This document shows, piece after piece, positions 1-6,981 of a DNA stretch of 15,839 bases. Source of the stretch: an uncultured Lachnospiraceae bacterium (GTDB taxonomy: Bacteria > Bacillota > Clostridia > Lachnospirales > Lachnospiraceae); contig CAJTZH010000063.1 in the NCBI GenBank assembly GCA_910584325.1, positions 1 through 15,839 of the forward strand, in the 5' to 3' direction. The translations under genes were made by a program, and so were the position numbers. The notes under the pieces are model-generated. The model was not told the origin of the DNA. It was given only the letters and a program-made list of their open reading frames with translations, and searched no databases. Position 1 is the stretch's first letter; every line of letters begins with the position of its first letter.

Positions 1-2
1 TT

Positions 3-215
3 TTTCTGTGCGATTCCTGTACAAAAGACGCGAGGAAGGCACTGAAAAAGACCCGTATTTACAAAAGTTTTCATTTTTCACTGCACGGCTGGATGGATTA
101 TCATACAGTAGCCGTTGCTTTTGACGACAACAGAATTGACAGTAATTATTCCGGACGAAGTACAGCGAAAATTATGAAAAAGATACTATTTAATAAAAAG
201 GAAAAGGAGAAGTAA
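3..215 (+). CDS. 3' end of an unidentified protein (partial)
   Basis: An open frame runs from the left edge to a TAA at 213-215, giving the last 70 residues of a protein whose start is outside the window. It contains a C-x2-C pair near the edge (CDSC), a region rich in aromatic residues (HFSLHGWMDYH), and a very lysine-rich tail (FNKKEKEK), so the C-terminus is probably cytosolic. I do not recognise the family. The stop lies only 4 bases before the cstA start, and the cstA ribosome binding site falls inside this gene's last codons, so the two are probably cotranscribed and perhaps translationally coupled. It does not resemble YbdD/YjiX, the small partner of CstA in enterobacteria. Reading frame confidence is good; function is unknown. 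Confidence 0.6.
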   Translation, partial: FLCDSCTKDARKALKKTRIYKSFHFSLHGWMDYHTVAVAFDDNRIDSNYSGRSTAKIMKKILFNKKEKEK

Positions 216-219
216 AACA

Positions 220-1953
220 ATGAATTCATTAGTACTTTTACTTATCTGCATCGCCATTTTAGTTGTCGGATATATTTTATACGGCGGATGGCTCTGCAAA
301 CAGTGGGGCGTGGGCAACACCGACAAAGCGACCCCGGCTCATGAATTGGAAGACGGAATCGACTATGTTCCGGCAAAAGTTCCTGTATTGATGGGACACC
401 ATTTTTCATCCATCGCAGGTGCGGGGCCAATCACCGGACCAATCAGCGCGGCTATTTTCGGCTGGGTGCCGGTTGTCCTCTGGATTTTAATAGGCGGTAT
501 TTTCTTTGGCGGCGTTCATGACTTTGGCGCGTTATTTGCATCGATCCGCCATAAAGGACAGTCTATCGGTGAGATTATTTCCGCGAATATGAGCAAGAGA
601 GCAAAGAAGTTATTTCTTATTTTTGCTTATTTAACGCTGCTTCTTGTCGTTGCAGCATTTGCGTCTATTGTTGCCGGTACATTCGGTACGACAACAGCGG
701 CAGGCGCAGCAGTAAATGAAGCCACAAAAGCTACAAATGCTTCCGTTGCCATGGTTTCGTTGCTGTTTATCGTCATCGCGATAGCTTTTGGATTTTTAGT
801 TTACCGACGCAACGCTCCGATGGGTGTTTCTACAGCGCTTGGCGTGGTTGCAATTATTATCTGTATGGCAGTCGGTATGAACTTTCATCCGATTTATCTT
901 ACATATAAGGCATGGATGATTATTGTTGGTATTTATATAGCTGTTGCGTCCGTAACGCCTGTATGGATTCTCTTACAGCCGCGTGACTATTTAAGCTCGT
1001 TTCTTCTTTATGCAATGCTTGCCGTTGCATTGGTCGGTGTTGTGATTTCACACGCAAATCTGGGCGGTGGAGACGGTCTTCAGGCATTTGCCGGCTTTGC
1101 TGTTGATAACGGAAACGGTACGCAGTACTTATTCCCTGTTTTATTTACGACCGTTGCATGCGGCGCCATATCCGGTTTCCATTCCCTCGTATCTTCCGGT
1201 ACGACATCAAAACAGCTTGATAAGGAAAAGGACGCGAAGCCGATTGCTTACGGCGGTATGCTTCTTGAGTGTGTGCTCGCGGTTGTAACGGTTTGCGCAA
1301 TCAACTTTGCTTACAAGTATAACGCCGCGAATCCTGATACGGCGCTGGTAGGCGCTACCGGTATTTTTGCCGGCGGTATCGCAAATATGTTCTCGGTATT
1401 TGGCGCAGGTACGGTTAATATCCTCCGCACGCTGCTTACTTTAACTTATTCCGCATTCTGTTTAACATCGCTTGATACGGCTACACGTCTTGCGCGGTTC
1501 ATGTTCCAGGAGTTTTTCTTAGAGCCTGGTCAGACGCCTGCTGATATTAAGGATGGTTATAAGAAAGTATTAGTTAATCCATACGTGGCGACATTGATTA
1601 CGGTAGTTCTCGGCATCATTCTTGGTATGACGGGTTACTCTAAAATTTGGGGACTGTTTGGCGCTGCCAATCAGCTTCTTGCAGGTATCGGCTTACTTGC
1701 CGTTGCCGCATGGCTTGCCAATATCGGCAAGAACAATAAAATGTTCTTACTGCCGATGGCATTTATGGTTGTCGTTACAATCTGTTCTCTTGGCGTAACC
1801 ATTAAGAATCAGATTGGCATTATTTCTAACGGAAACGCCGACTGGGGTCCATGGGCTCAGGCAATTATCGGCGCTCTGCTGATTATTCTGGCAGTGATTC
1901 TCGTTATTGAAGGCATTCAGACCATCTTTAAGAAGAAGGAAAAAACGGCATAA
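220..1953 (+). CDS. cstA: CstA-family carbon starvation / pyruvate-type transporter
   Basis: This is a polytopic inner-membrane protein of the carbon starvation protein A family (known members include pyruvate:proton symporters and peptide-uptake proteins). It shows the family's hallmark N-terminal block around residues 58-120: a GHHFSSIAGAGPITGP stretch followed by the WVPVVLW and GGVHDFGA segments. At least a dozen hydrophobic segments follow, ending in a short charged tail (FKKKEKTA). At 577 residues it is shorter than the roughly 700-residue enterobacterial proteins, as is usual for the Firmicutes type. The start at 220 has AAGGAG at 204-209, ten bases upstream and inside the end of the preceding gene. 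A strong hairpin terminator follows at 1982-2007. The substrate cannot be told from sequence; pyruvate or peptides are the best guesses. Confidence 0.9.
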   Translation: MNSLVLLLICIAILVVGYILYGGWLCKQWGVGNTDKATPAHELEDGIDYVPAKVPVLMGHHFSSIAGAGPITGPISAAIFGWVPVVLWILIGGIFFGGVHDFGALFASIRHKGQSIGEIISANMSKRAKKLFLIFAYLTLLLVVAAFASIVAGTFGTTTAAGAAVNEATKATNASVAMVSLLFIVIAIAFGFLVYRRNAPMGVSTALGVVAIIICMAVGMNFHPIYLTYKAWMIIVGIYIAVASVTPVWILLQPRDYLSSFLLYAMLAVALVGVVISHANLGGGDGLQAFAGFAVDNGNGTQYLFPVLFTTVACGAISGFHSLVSSGTTSKQLDKEKDAKPIAYGGMLLECVLAVVTVCAINFAYKYNAANPDTALVGATGIFAGGIANMFSVFGAGTVNILRTLLTLTYSAFCLTSLDTATRLARFMFQEFFLEPGQTPADIKDGYKKVLVNPYVATLITVVLGIILGMTGYSKIWGLFGAANQLLAGIGLLAVAAWLANIGKNNKMFLLPMAFMVVVTICSLGVTIKNQIGIISNGNADWGPWAQAIIGALLIILAVILVIEGIQTIFKKKEKTA

Positions 1954-1981
1954 GTATATCGATACATTTTGGGTGACTTTG

Positions 1982-2013
1982 GGGACATATTTTTAAAAAT
2001 ATGTCCCGTTTTT
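1982..2013 (+). terminator. Rho-independent terminator of cstA
   Basis: A perfect 26-base palindrome at 1982-2007 (arms GGGACATATTTTT and its complement) is followed by GTTTTTATT. It stands 28 bases after the cstA stop and before the promoter of the next gene, so it separates the two transcription units. The extra G at 1981 and the GGGGAC outer end resemble dispersed palindromic elements seen in other genomes. Confidence 0.8.
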
Positions 2014-2056
2014 ATTCCAACTTTATTAAATTTGTATAAACTCAAAAATTACCATA

Positions 2057-2085
2057 TAGAAAATTATTTCCTAACATGTTATAAT
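2057..2085 (+). promoter_or_regulatory. Extended -10 promoter of the kinase-like gene
   Basis: A perfect TATAAT lies at 2080-2085, preceded by TG at 2077-2078 (extended -10, TGTTATAAT). A plausible -35 TAGAAA is at 2057-2062 with a 17-base spacer. It sits between the cstA terminator and the start codon at 2125, giving a leader of roughly 30 bases. Confidence 0.7.
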
Positions 2086-2124
2086 AATAAAAAGGAATCA
2101 ATAATAAGGAAACGGGGTGTTATT

Positions 2125-2751
2125 ATGAGTGATAACTTAGTCATTACTATCGGTCGTGAATACGGCAGCGGCGGCCATGAGATAGGACAAAAGATTGCCG
2201 CCCAGCTTGGTATTAAGTGCTATGACAGGGAGTTACTTGAACTTGCTGCCAAGGATAGCGGACTTTGCCCTGAAATAATGGAAAATCATGATGAAAAGCC
2301 TACAAACAGCTTTTTATACAGCCTTGTTATGGATACATACTCTATGGGATTTTCCTCTGCAGCTACATATCTGGATATGCCGATTAATCACAAAGTATTC
2401 CTCGCACAATTTGAAGCAATAAAAAAACTTGCTGACAGAGAGAGCTGTGTGATTGTTGGACGGTGTGCCGATTACGCGCTTGAGGATTATCCGAATATGG
2501 TCAGTGTATTTATTAAGGCGCCATTATCTTCCAGAGTAACAAGAATCATGGAACGTAATAATGTCAGTGAAGATAAAGCGTTTGAAATGATTGCCAAGCG
2601 GGATAAGAAGAGAGCAAGCTACTATAATTATTATTCCAGCAAAAAATGGGGTGAGGCAAAGAGTTACGATTTATGCCTTGACAGCAGCAAAGTAGGTATC
2701 GAAGGCGCCATTAAAGTTATCAGAGCCTACATCGATACAAGAAAGAAATAA
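2125..2751 (+). CDS. Cytidylate kinase-like family protein
   Basis: This 208-residue P-loop protein belongs to the cytidylate-kinase-like family (Pfam Cytidylate_kin2 type). The N-terminus reads VITIGREYGSGGHEIG, the family's modified Walker A (residues 5-21), followed by a YDRELLELAA segment typical of these kinases. An arginine-rich lid-like stretch (RIMERNN, AKRDKKRASYY) appears in the second half. I chose ATG 2125 over the in-frame ATG 1969 because the earlier one would put the cstA terminator and the promoter inside the gene, and because 2125 has a purine-rich GGGG ribosome binding site about 6 bases upstream. It is separate from the essential Cmk, and its true substrate is not known for most members. 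It appears to be expressed alone from its own promoter. Confidence 0.82.
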   Translation: MSDNLVITIGREYGSGGHEIGQKIAAQLGIKCYDRELLELAAKDSGLCPEIMENHDEKPTNSFLYSLVMDTYSMGFSSAATYLDMPINHKVFLAQFEAIKKLADRESCVIVGRCADYALEDYPNMVSVFIKAPLSSRVTRIMERNNVSEDKAFEMIAKRDKKRASYYNYYSSKKWGEAKSYDLCLDSSKVGIEGAIKVIRAYIDTRKK

Positions 2752-2773
2752 CTGAAACGGAGTATGATTCATT

Positions 2774-2911
2774 ATGTATTATCAGACCTTATACCAATCA
2801 AAAAGGAACCGGTTCAAACAATGGATTGGAGAGACCAACTTATTTCCATATGCCGCCATTCTTTTATTTGTATTCCTCGTTTCCGGTTGGATAGTTTTAC
2901 TGTGTCTGTAA
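2774..2911 (+). CDS. Possible 45-residue single-pass membrane microprotein
   Basis: ATG 2774 opens a 45-codon frame ending with TAA at 2909-2911. The product has a basic, aromatic N-terminal half (MYYQTLYQSKRNRFKQW) and a C-terminal hydrophobic helix (roughly residues 27-45: PYAAILLFVFLVSGWIVLLC). That layout is typical of small membrane proteins. GGAG at 2759-2762 is a weak ribosome binding site 11 bases upstream. It begins 22 bases after the kinase-like gene and could share its transcript. A competing 58-codon frame starts at 2764 but gives an unstructured-looking product. I do not recognise a family, so this rests on composition and position only. Confidence 0.4.
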   Translation: MYYQTLYQSKRNRFKQWIGETNLFPYAAILLFVFLVSGWIVLLCL

Positions 2912-2952
2912 TGCCAGGTATTTCATTTATATTATAAAATCTAATTACAAAA

Positions 2953-3000
2953 TAAAAGCATACAGTTTGTTTTACCATAAAAACAAACTGTATGCTTTTA
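2953..3000. terminator. Bidirectional terminator between kinase region and recombinase
   Basis: Two perfectly complementary 21-base arms (2953-2973 and 2980-3000) surround a 6-base loop. T-rich tails follow on both strands: TTTTATTTTT on the + side, and the same type on the - side. The right arm includes the stop codon of the minus-strand recombinase gene. It probably ends both convergent units. Confidence 0.85.
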
Positions 3001-4050
3001 TTTTTCCCTTAATTTAACGGCATTACGGGCTCTGCGCTTGGTTTCATCCAGCATGTCAGCGTAATGCTTCTTCGTCGTATTTACATCTTTATGTCCCAAA
3101 ACGTCTGCAACAAGATAAATATCACCTGTTTCCTGATACAAGTTTGTTCCGTATGTACTGCGAAGTTTATGCGGTGTTATTTTCTTCATGGTAGTAACAG
3201 TACTGGCATATTTTTTTACTAATTTTTCTACACTGCGGACAGACAACCGTTTATTCTGATACGACAGAAACAAGGCGTTTTCGTGCCCCGGAAGCGCCAG
3301 AATACCTTTACGTTCCTCTAAATAGGATAGCAGCGCGTCCCGCACCTCGTCTCCAAAATATACAATGTCCTCATAACCACCTTTACGGATTACCTTAATG
3401 CATTCATTATCAAAATCCACATCCGTCAAATCCAGACCAACACATTCCGATACACGGATTCCCGTGCCAAGCAGCAGTGTGAGAAGCGCTAAATCACGCG
3501 CTTTTAATTTTTCATGAGAAATTAACTGATGCTTGGTCAATTTTTCACCGGATTCCACATTGTCCAGTAGTTGAGCAACTTCGTTAATTTCTAATCGAAC
3601 AATGGCTTTTTCATGAATTTTGGGCGTATCAACTTGTTCCGCCGGGTTTACATTAATAATTTTATGTTTATGAAAATATCCATAAAAACTCCGCAGAGCC
3701 GATAATTTTCGTTTGATAGCAAGTTCATTATTGGAATAGGATTTTCCGTCTTTTTCATAATAACGCATATTAATTAAATATTCCTCAATATCAAATGGCG
3801 TAATATGCTCAAGAATATCCAGTTTAAAATCTCGAATGGAAGTATTCCCATAAGACGGATTATTTTCTTTAATGTACGTAAAAAATGTTTTTAAATCAGT
3901 TGCGTAAGATAACTTTGTTCTGGATTCCGTAGTAAATTCAACACTGCGAAAATAATCAGCAGCAAAAGGCGGTAATTCCTTTAAAAGTTCGCGCAATTTT
4001 AAAATATTCTTTTGTGTCTGTTGTTCATGGTATGTTTTATTTTCGCTCAT
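2998..4050 (-). CDS. XerS-like tyrosine site-specific recombinase
   Basis: This 350-residue tyrosine recombinase has an N-terminal SAM-like DNA-binding domain (about 30-130) and a C-terminal catalytic domain. All catalytic residues are visible: R199 in GTGIRVSE, K223 in RKGG, H294 and R297 in HKLR, H320 in LGH, and the nucleophile Y330 in KKHY. A linker of about 40 residues between the domains (150-183) and the overall length recall streptococcal XerS, which resolves chromosome dimers alone, more than the ~300-residue XerC/XerD. There are no phage or transposon genes around it, so a chromosomal housekeeping role is plausible. An alternative is a stand-alone integrase left from a mobile element. 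AAAGGA precedes the start at 4050. A bidirectional hairpin overlaps its stop codon. Confidence 0.85.
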   Translation of the reverse strand: MSENKTYHEQQTQKNILKLRELLKELPPFAADYFRSVEFTTESRTKLSYATDLKTFFTYIKENNPSYGNTSIRDFKLDILEHITPFDIEEYLINMRYYEKDGKSYSNNELAIKRKLSALRSFYGYFHKHKIINVNPAEQVDTPKIHEKAIVRLEINEVAQLLDNVESGEKLTKHQLISHEKLKARDLALLTLLLGTGIRVSECVGLDLTDVDFDNECIKVIRKGGYEDIVYFGDEVRDALLSYLEERKGILALPGHENALFLSYQNKRLSVRSVEKLVKKYASTVTTMKKITPHKLRSTYGTNLYQETGDIYLVADVLGHKDVNTTKKHYADMLDETKRRARNAVKLREK

Positions 4051-4122
4051 AATATATTCCTTTAAATAGATAATAATGATTTGTATATAGAAAGAGCAGG
4101 GTTATAAAGAGGGATATATCGG

Positions 4123-4146
4123 TTCGCTAAACCCGAGTTTTACGAA
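4123..4146. other. Imperfect inverted repeat upstream of the recombinase gene
   Basis: Arms TTCGCTAAAC and GTTTTACGAA (8 of 10 positions complementary) flank a 4-base centre CCGA, 73 bases upstream of the recombinase start. A two-arm recombinase site such as dif has a similar overall size, but its centre is normally 6-8 bases. The match to any known dif consensus is not convincing. It could equally be an operator. Confidence 0.25.
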
Positions 4147-4241
4147 TAGTTATGACGCTAATTTATAAACTTCCTTTTAATCCTCAAAATACCCGCTTAT
4201 CTTAATAAAATCTGGAAACAATACCTTTAGGAGGTGATTTT

Positions 4242-4424
4242 ATGGTAACATGGCGCGTGCAGATTACTGATAAAAAACAACCAAAGCACGTAATAAAAGA
4301 CTATCTGGTACAATATGACGAATCCTATACAGCCAAAGACATTGAGGAAGAGGCAAAAAACAATTATTGCTTGCAAACTCATTCAAAAGACCATACTGTA
4401 GAAATAATCGTGACCAAAGCATAA
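4242..4424 (+). CDS. Conserved-looking small hypothetical protein, 60 aa
   Basis: The frame from ATG 4242 to TAA 4424 is preceded by a textbook ribosome binding site, TAGGAGGTGA (about 6 bases spacing), which is the main evidence that it is real. The 60-residue product is soluble and mixed in charge: a likely beta strand at the N-terminus (TWRVQITD), an acidic helix around residues 30-42 (AKDIEEEAKNNY), and a final strand (HTVEIIVTK). This is a compact alpha/beta layout without cysteine clusters or a signal peptide. I do not recognise the family. It lies alone between the divergent recombinase gene and a convergent helicase gene, and ends at a hairpin terminator. Confidence 0.7.
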   Translation: MVTWRVQITDKKQPKHVIKDYLVQYDESYTAKDIEEEAKNNYCLQTHSKDHTVEIIVTKA

Positions 4425-4428
4425 AAAA

Positions 4429-4453
4429 CATCCCGGACAACCGTTTCGGGATG
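4429..4453. terminator. Terminator shared by small ORF (+) and helicase (-)
   Basis: CATCCCG at 4429-4435 pairs with CGGGATG at 4447-4453, extendable by a G-U and an A-U pair. On the minus strand it is followed by six Ts, making a good terminator for the helicase gene. The + side tail (ATCTTCTTT) is weaker. Confidence 0.75.
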
Positions 4454-4460
4454 ATCTTCT

Positions 4461-5594
4461 TTATCCGCGTACAAGCTGTCCTTTATATAGTTTTTTACAA
4501 ATCATATTAATACCAAATGTCTTTTGCAGTATTTTAACTTTCTGCAATTCATTTTCCGTAACAATAGAAATACAAAGCCCTTTCTCATTATTACGTCCAC
4601 AGCGTCCGCAGCGATGAAGATAATCTTTTGTATCGTCAGGCAGGGAGATATTAATTACCACGTCCACATGGTCAATATGCAGTCCTCTCGAAGCCACATC
4701 CGTTGCCATCAAATAATTTGCTTTTCCTGCCTGAAAGCGTTCGATTGCATTCTTTCGCTGCATTTTATCTCCATTCCCCGTCAAAAGTTCAATTTTATAA
4801 TGATGATAATTTAATTTATCAAAGGCCTCCTGTGTCTCGTACTGTTTTGAGAAAAATATCATACACTTATCAGCCTTCACTGCACTACAAACACTGCGTA
4901 GTGTCTCTATCTTCTCCTTTCTAGACGTTATCACATACATATGCTGAATTGTATCAGGAATTGATTCTTTATCTTCATATTGAAGAACAGACGCATCTAC
5001 CGCTATCTCACGTGCCTTCTCCAGCGCTTTTTTATTCATGCTTGCAGAAAACATTAAAATCTGAATATTTTTATAGAGACATTTACGAACATCCAACATT
5101 GGCTGCAGAGTATTCTTGTCCACCATCTTATCGGCTTCATCTATCACAAGTGTATTAACAGTATGCGCCATTATTTTCTTTCGCTTTATTAACTCAAATA
5201 TTCTCTGAGATGTCCCGACAATAATGTGTGGTTTGCATTTCAGAAGTTCAATCTGCCGGTTAATATTGCCGCTTCCGATAATAGAAACAACACGGATATC
5301 TTTTCTGGAGTTAGATGCCAATAATTGAACCTGTTTAAAAACCTGCATGGATAATTCATATGTAGGAACAAGAATAATTGTATAAAGCCGTTTCTCTTCT
5401 ACGTCAATCTGTTCCATTAACGGTATCAGATATGCAAGCGTCTTACCCGAACCGGTTTGCGAGCGCGCGATTACGTTCTTTTGTTGTTTTATAAGAGGAT
5501 ACGCATCCGCCTGCACCACCGTAGGCTCCTCTATTCCCTGTATCAAAAGCCCATCGGCAATCTGTGAATCTTCAATCAATTCATTAAATTTCAT
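4461..5594 (-). CDS. DEAD-box ATP-dependent RNA helicase
   Basis: This 377-residue minimal DEAD-box helicase core unwinds short RNA duplexes using ATP. Motifs in order: Q motif glutamine near residue 28, motif I RSQTGSGKT (44-52), Ia PTYEL (77-81), Ib GTSQR (127-131), DEAD (152-155), SAS (183-185), motif V ATDVASRG (297-304), motif VI HRCGRCGR (327-334). The first motif VI glycine is preceded by cysteine (HRCGR) rather than the common HRIGR or HRSGR. There is no C-terminal RNA-binding extension, so it is shorter than DbpA/CshA proteins and its RNA target cannot be inferred. The start at 5594 has AGGAGAAGG just upstream. It is transcribed divergently from the ttcA-like gene. Confidence 0.92.
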   Translation of the reverse strand: MKFNELIEDSQIADGLLIQGIEEPTVVQADAYPLIKQQKNVIARSQTGSGKTLAYLIPLMEQIDVEEKRLYTIILVPTYELSMQVFKQVQLLASNSRKDIRVVSIIGSGNINRQIELLKCKPHIIVGTSQRIFELIKRKKIMAHTVNTLVIDEADKMVDKNTLQPMLDVRKCLYKNIQILMFSASMNKKALEKAREIAVDASVLQYEDKESIPDTIQHMYVITSRKEKIETLRSVCSAVKADKCMIFFSKQYETQEAFDKLNYHHYKIELLTGNGDKMQRKNAIERFQAGKANYLMATDVASRGLHIDHVDVVINISLPDDTKDYLHRCGRCGRNNEKGLCISIVTENELQKVKILQKTFGINMICKKLYKGQLVRG

Positions 5595-5619
5595 TTCCTT
5601 CTCCTAATCAAAATCATTT

Positions 5620-5648
5620 ATGATAATTTTATCAAAATATGATATAAT
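5620..5648 (+). promoter_or_regulatory. Promoter of the ttcA-like gene
   Basis: A perfect TATAAT at 5643-5648 has an ATGATA -35-like element at 5620-5625 with a 17-base spacer. The leader to the start at 5731 would be about 75 bases. It overlaps the helicase promoter face to face. Confidence 0.55.
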
Positions 5649-5654
5649 TATCAA
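5626..5654 (-). promoter_or_regulatory. Promoter of the DEAD-box helicase gene
   Basis: Read on the minus strand, TTGATA (5649-5654) and TAAAAT (5626-5631) are spaced by exactly 17 bases, 32 bases ahead of the start codon. The region overlaps the -10 of the oppositely directed promoter. Confidence 0.6.
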
Positions 5655-5730
5655 TGTAAAAACGCTCTGATGTTTGTGCTAATTTATTTTAGAAACGCAA
5701 ACGTAAGCCGCCAAAATCAAAGGAGGAACT

Positions 5731-6456
5731 ATGAAATTACAGCAGCTTCTCAGTCTGACACGAAAGGCCGTTTATCAGTATCATTTAATTGAAGAAGGCG
5801 ATAAAATTGCAGTGGGAATATCCGGAGGAAAAGACAGTCTTGCACTGCTCTGCGCTTTGTCAAATCTAAGGAGATTTTATCCGGTCAAATTTGAACTTAC
5901 GGCAATTACCGTCCATCTTGGCATTGACGGAATGGATTTTACAAATATAACGTCTTTATGTGAAAAATTAGATGTTCCATACGTTATCGTAAATACTCAA
6001 ATCAATGAAATTGTATTTAATGCCAGAAAAGAAGCCAATCCCTGTTCACTCTGTGCAAAATTAAGAAAAGGTTCACTCAATGAAAGGGCTCTGGAACTAG
6101 GATGTAATAAAATAGCCTATGCACATCATAAAGATGACGTCGTGGAAACATTTCTGATGTCATTGATTTTTGAAGGAAGATTTCATACGTTCTCGCCAAA
6201 GACATATCTGAGCAACACAGGATTAACGTTAATACGTCCTCTGGTATACATTGACGAATCACGAATCATTGGATTTCAAAATAAATATCAGCTTCCTGTT
6301 GTCAAAAATCTGTGTCCGGCAGATGGATTTACCAGACGGGAAGAAATGAAACAGCTCGTAAGAGAAATGAATAAACGCTATCCGGATTATAAAGAGCGCG
6401 TATTTACTGCCATTACACAGGGCGGTCTTCCTGACTGGGAACAGCGTACTGTATAA
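5731..6456 (+). CDS. ttcA: TtcA/CTU1-family tRNA 2-thiolation protein
   Basis: This is an N-type PP-loop ATPase of 241 residues. It has SGGKDS at 31-36, which binds ATP, and the AHHKDDVVET block at 131-140. Three cysteines fit the TtcA iron-sulfur cluster pattern: the CSLC pair (C105, C108) and C195 in NLCPADG. Family members adenylate a tRNA cytidine (position 32 in TtcA) or uridine (position 34 in CTU1) and insert sulfur. TilS lacks this cysteine pattern, so lysidine synthetase is unlikely. The start at 5731 has AAAGGAGGA 6-8 bases upstream. It is a single-gene unit with its own promoter. The exact target base is not certain. Confidence 0.82.
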   Translation: MKLQQLLSLTRKAVYQYHLIEEGDKIAVGISGGKDSLALLCALSNLRRFYPVKFELTAITVHLGIDGMDFTNITSLCEKLDVPYVIVNTQINEIVFNARKEANPCSLCAKLRKGSLNERALELGCNKIAYAHHKDDVVETFLMSLIFEGRFHTFSPKTYLSNTGLTLIRPLVYIDESRIIGFQNKYQLPVVKNLCPADGFTRREEMKQLVREMNKRYPDYKERVFTAITQGGLPDWEQRTV

Positions 6457-6460
6457 ACAG

Positions 6461-6487
6461 TTCTGCCATCAACATATACCGGCAGAA
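6461..6487. terminator. Weak hairpin between ttcA-like and yneA-like genes
   Basis: TTCTGCC (6461-6467) pairs with GGCAGAA (6481-6487) around a 13-base loop, just after the ttcA-like stop and on the convergent side of the LysM gene. Neither strand has a good T run, so termination would be weak. Confidence 0.35.
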
Positions 6488-6539
6488 TTAATACGGGATT
6501 ATTGAAAGTGGAGGAAAACAGATACTCAATAAACTTCTA

Positions 6540-6923
6540 TCACTTATAGTTCGTTGAAGCATACATAATTGTCAGATATTGACCGCTTGTTATTGCATCC
6601 GACGATAAATGGTTCAATGTTTTAATCTCCTGAATATAATCATTAACGCTCATGTCCATGTCAAAGCAATATTCACATGCAATCGACCATAAAGAATCTC
6701 CCGGCTTAATCTCGATTGACGTATAATATCTGTAAATTTGTTCTTCTTTCTTATTTTTAGCAAGAACTACCGATGAAGCAGACAAACAAACCGTCATCAT
6801 AATCAATACCCCCGTTATACCCACAATTATTCTTTTTTCTTTACAATGAAACCAAGACTTGCTCCAGAACCCTATGGCGTTATCTTGTGTCTTGTCTGCT
6901 TTTCCACTTTCTACTGCTCTCAT
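6540..6923 (-). CDS. yneA: YneA-like SOS cell-division inhibitor (membrane LysM protein)
   Basis: This is a 127-residue protein with a basic cytosolic N-terminus, one transmembrane helix (about 31-55, RIIVGITGVLIMMTVC onward), and an extracytoplasmic LysM domain (about 66-120, with YYTSIEIKPGDSLWSIA). That architecture and the divergent position beside lexA match Bacillus YneA, which is induced in the SOS response and delays septation. ATG 6923 is chosen because GGAGG lies 9 bases upstream (6933-6937 on the + strand). The upstream in-frame ATG at 6956 falls inside a LexA-box-like site, and the ATG at 6944 has no ribosome binding site. A TTGACA-17-TATACT promoter with embedded LexA-box-like sites precedes it. 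The N-terminal cytosolic part is longer than in Bacillus YneA. The functional assignment is by architecture and synteny, not by close sequence match. Confidence 0.75.
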   Translation of the reverse strand: MRAVESGKADKTQDNAIGFWSKSWFHCKEKRIIVGITGVLIMMTVCLSASSVVLAKNKKEEQIYRYYTSIEIKPGDSLWSIACEYCFDMDMSVNDYIQEIKTLNHLSSDAITSGQYLTIMYASTNYK

Positions 6924-6949
6924 ATGGCATGCCCTCCGAATCATGATAG

Positions 6950-6963
6950 CGAACATTTATTCC
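6950..6963. promoter_or_regulatory. Degenerate LexA-box-like site CGAACATTTATTCC
   Basis: A perfect CGAAC half-site and ATTT centre with a poor right arm. It abuts the 6963-6976 site, sharing one base, so the two are offset by 13 bases. Confidence 0.4.
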
Positions 6964-6976
6964 AAACATTTGTTTG
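6963..6976. promoter_or_regulatory. LexA-box-like site CAAACATTTGTTTG
   Basis: Perfect palindromic arms CAAAC and GTTTG with a 4-base centre, fitting the Gram-positive SOS box layout (CGAAC-N4-GTTYG) with one symmetric change. It covers the predicted start point of the yneA-like transcript. Confidence 0.7.
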
Positions 6977-6981
6977 ATTAC

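Noticed and set aside
1969..2124. Upstream in-frame extension of the kinase-like gene from ATG 1969
   Set aside because: It would translate through the cstA terminator and the extended -10 promoter, and has no ribosome binding site. The conserved fold begins after ATG 2125.
2764..2940. 58-codon frame from ATG 2764 in the gap before the recombinase
   Set aside because: GGAG is only 1 base upstream, and the product has no recognisable structure. The overlapping 45-codon frame is more protein-like.
2998..4050. Recombinase as part of a prophage or integrative element
   Set aside because: No excisionase, phage, conjugation or attachment-site repeats are visible, and base composition blends with its neighbours.
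6924..6956. ATG 6956 or 6944 as start of the yneA-like gene
   Set aside because: The first lies within a LexA-box-like site and neither has a ribosome binding site; ATG 6923 has GGAGG at 9 bases.
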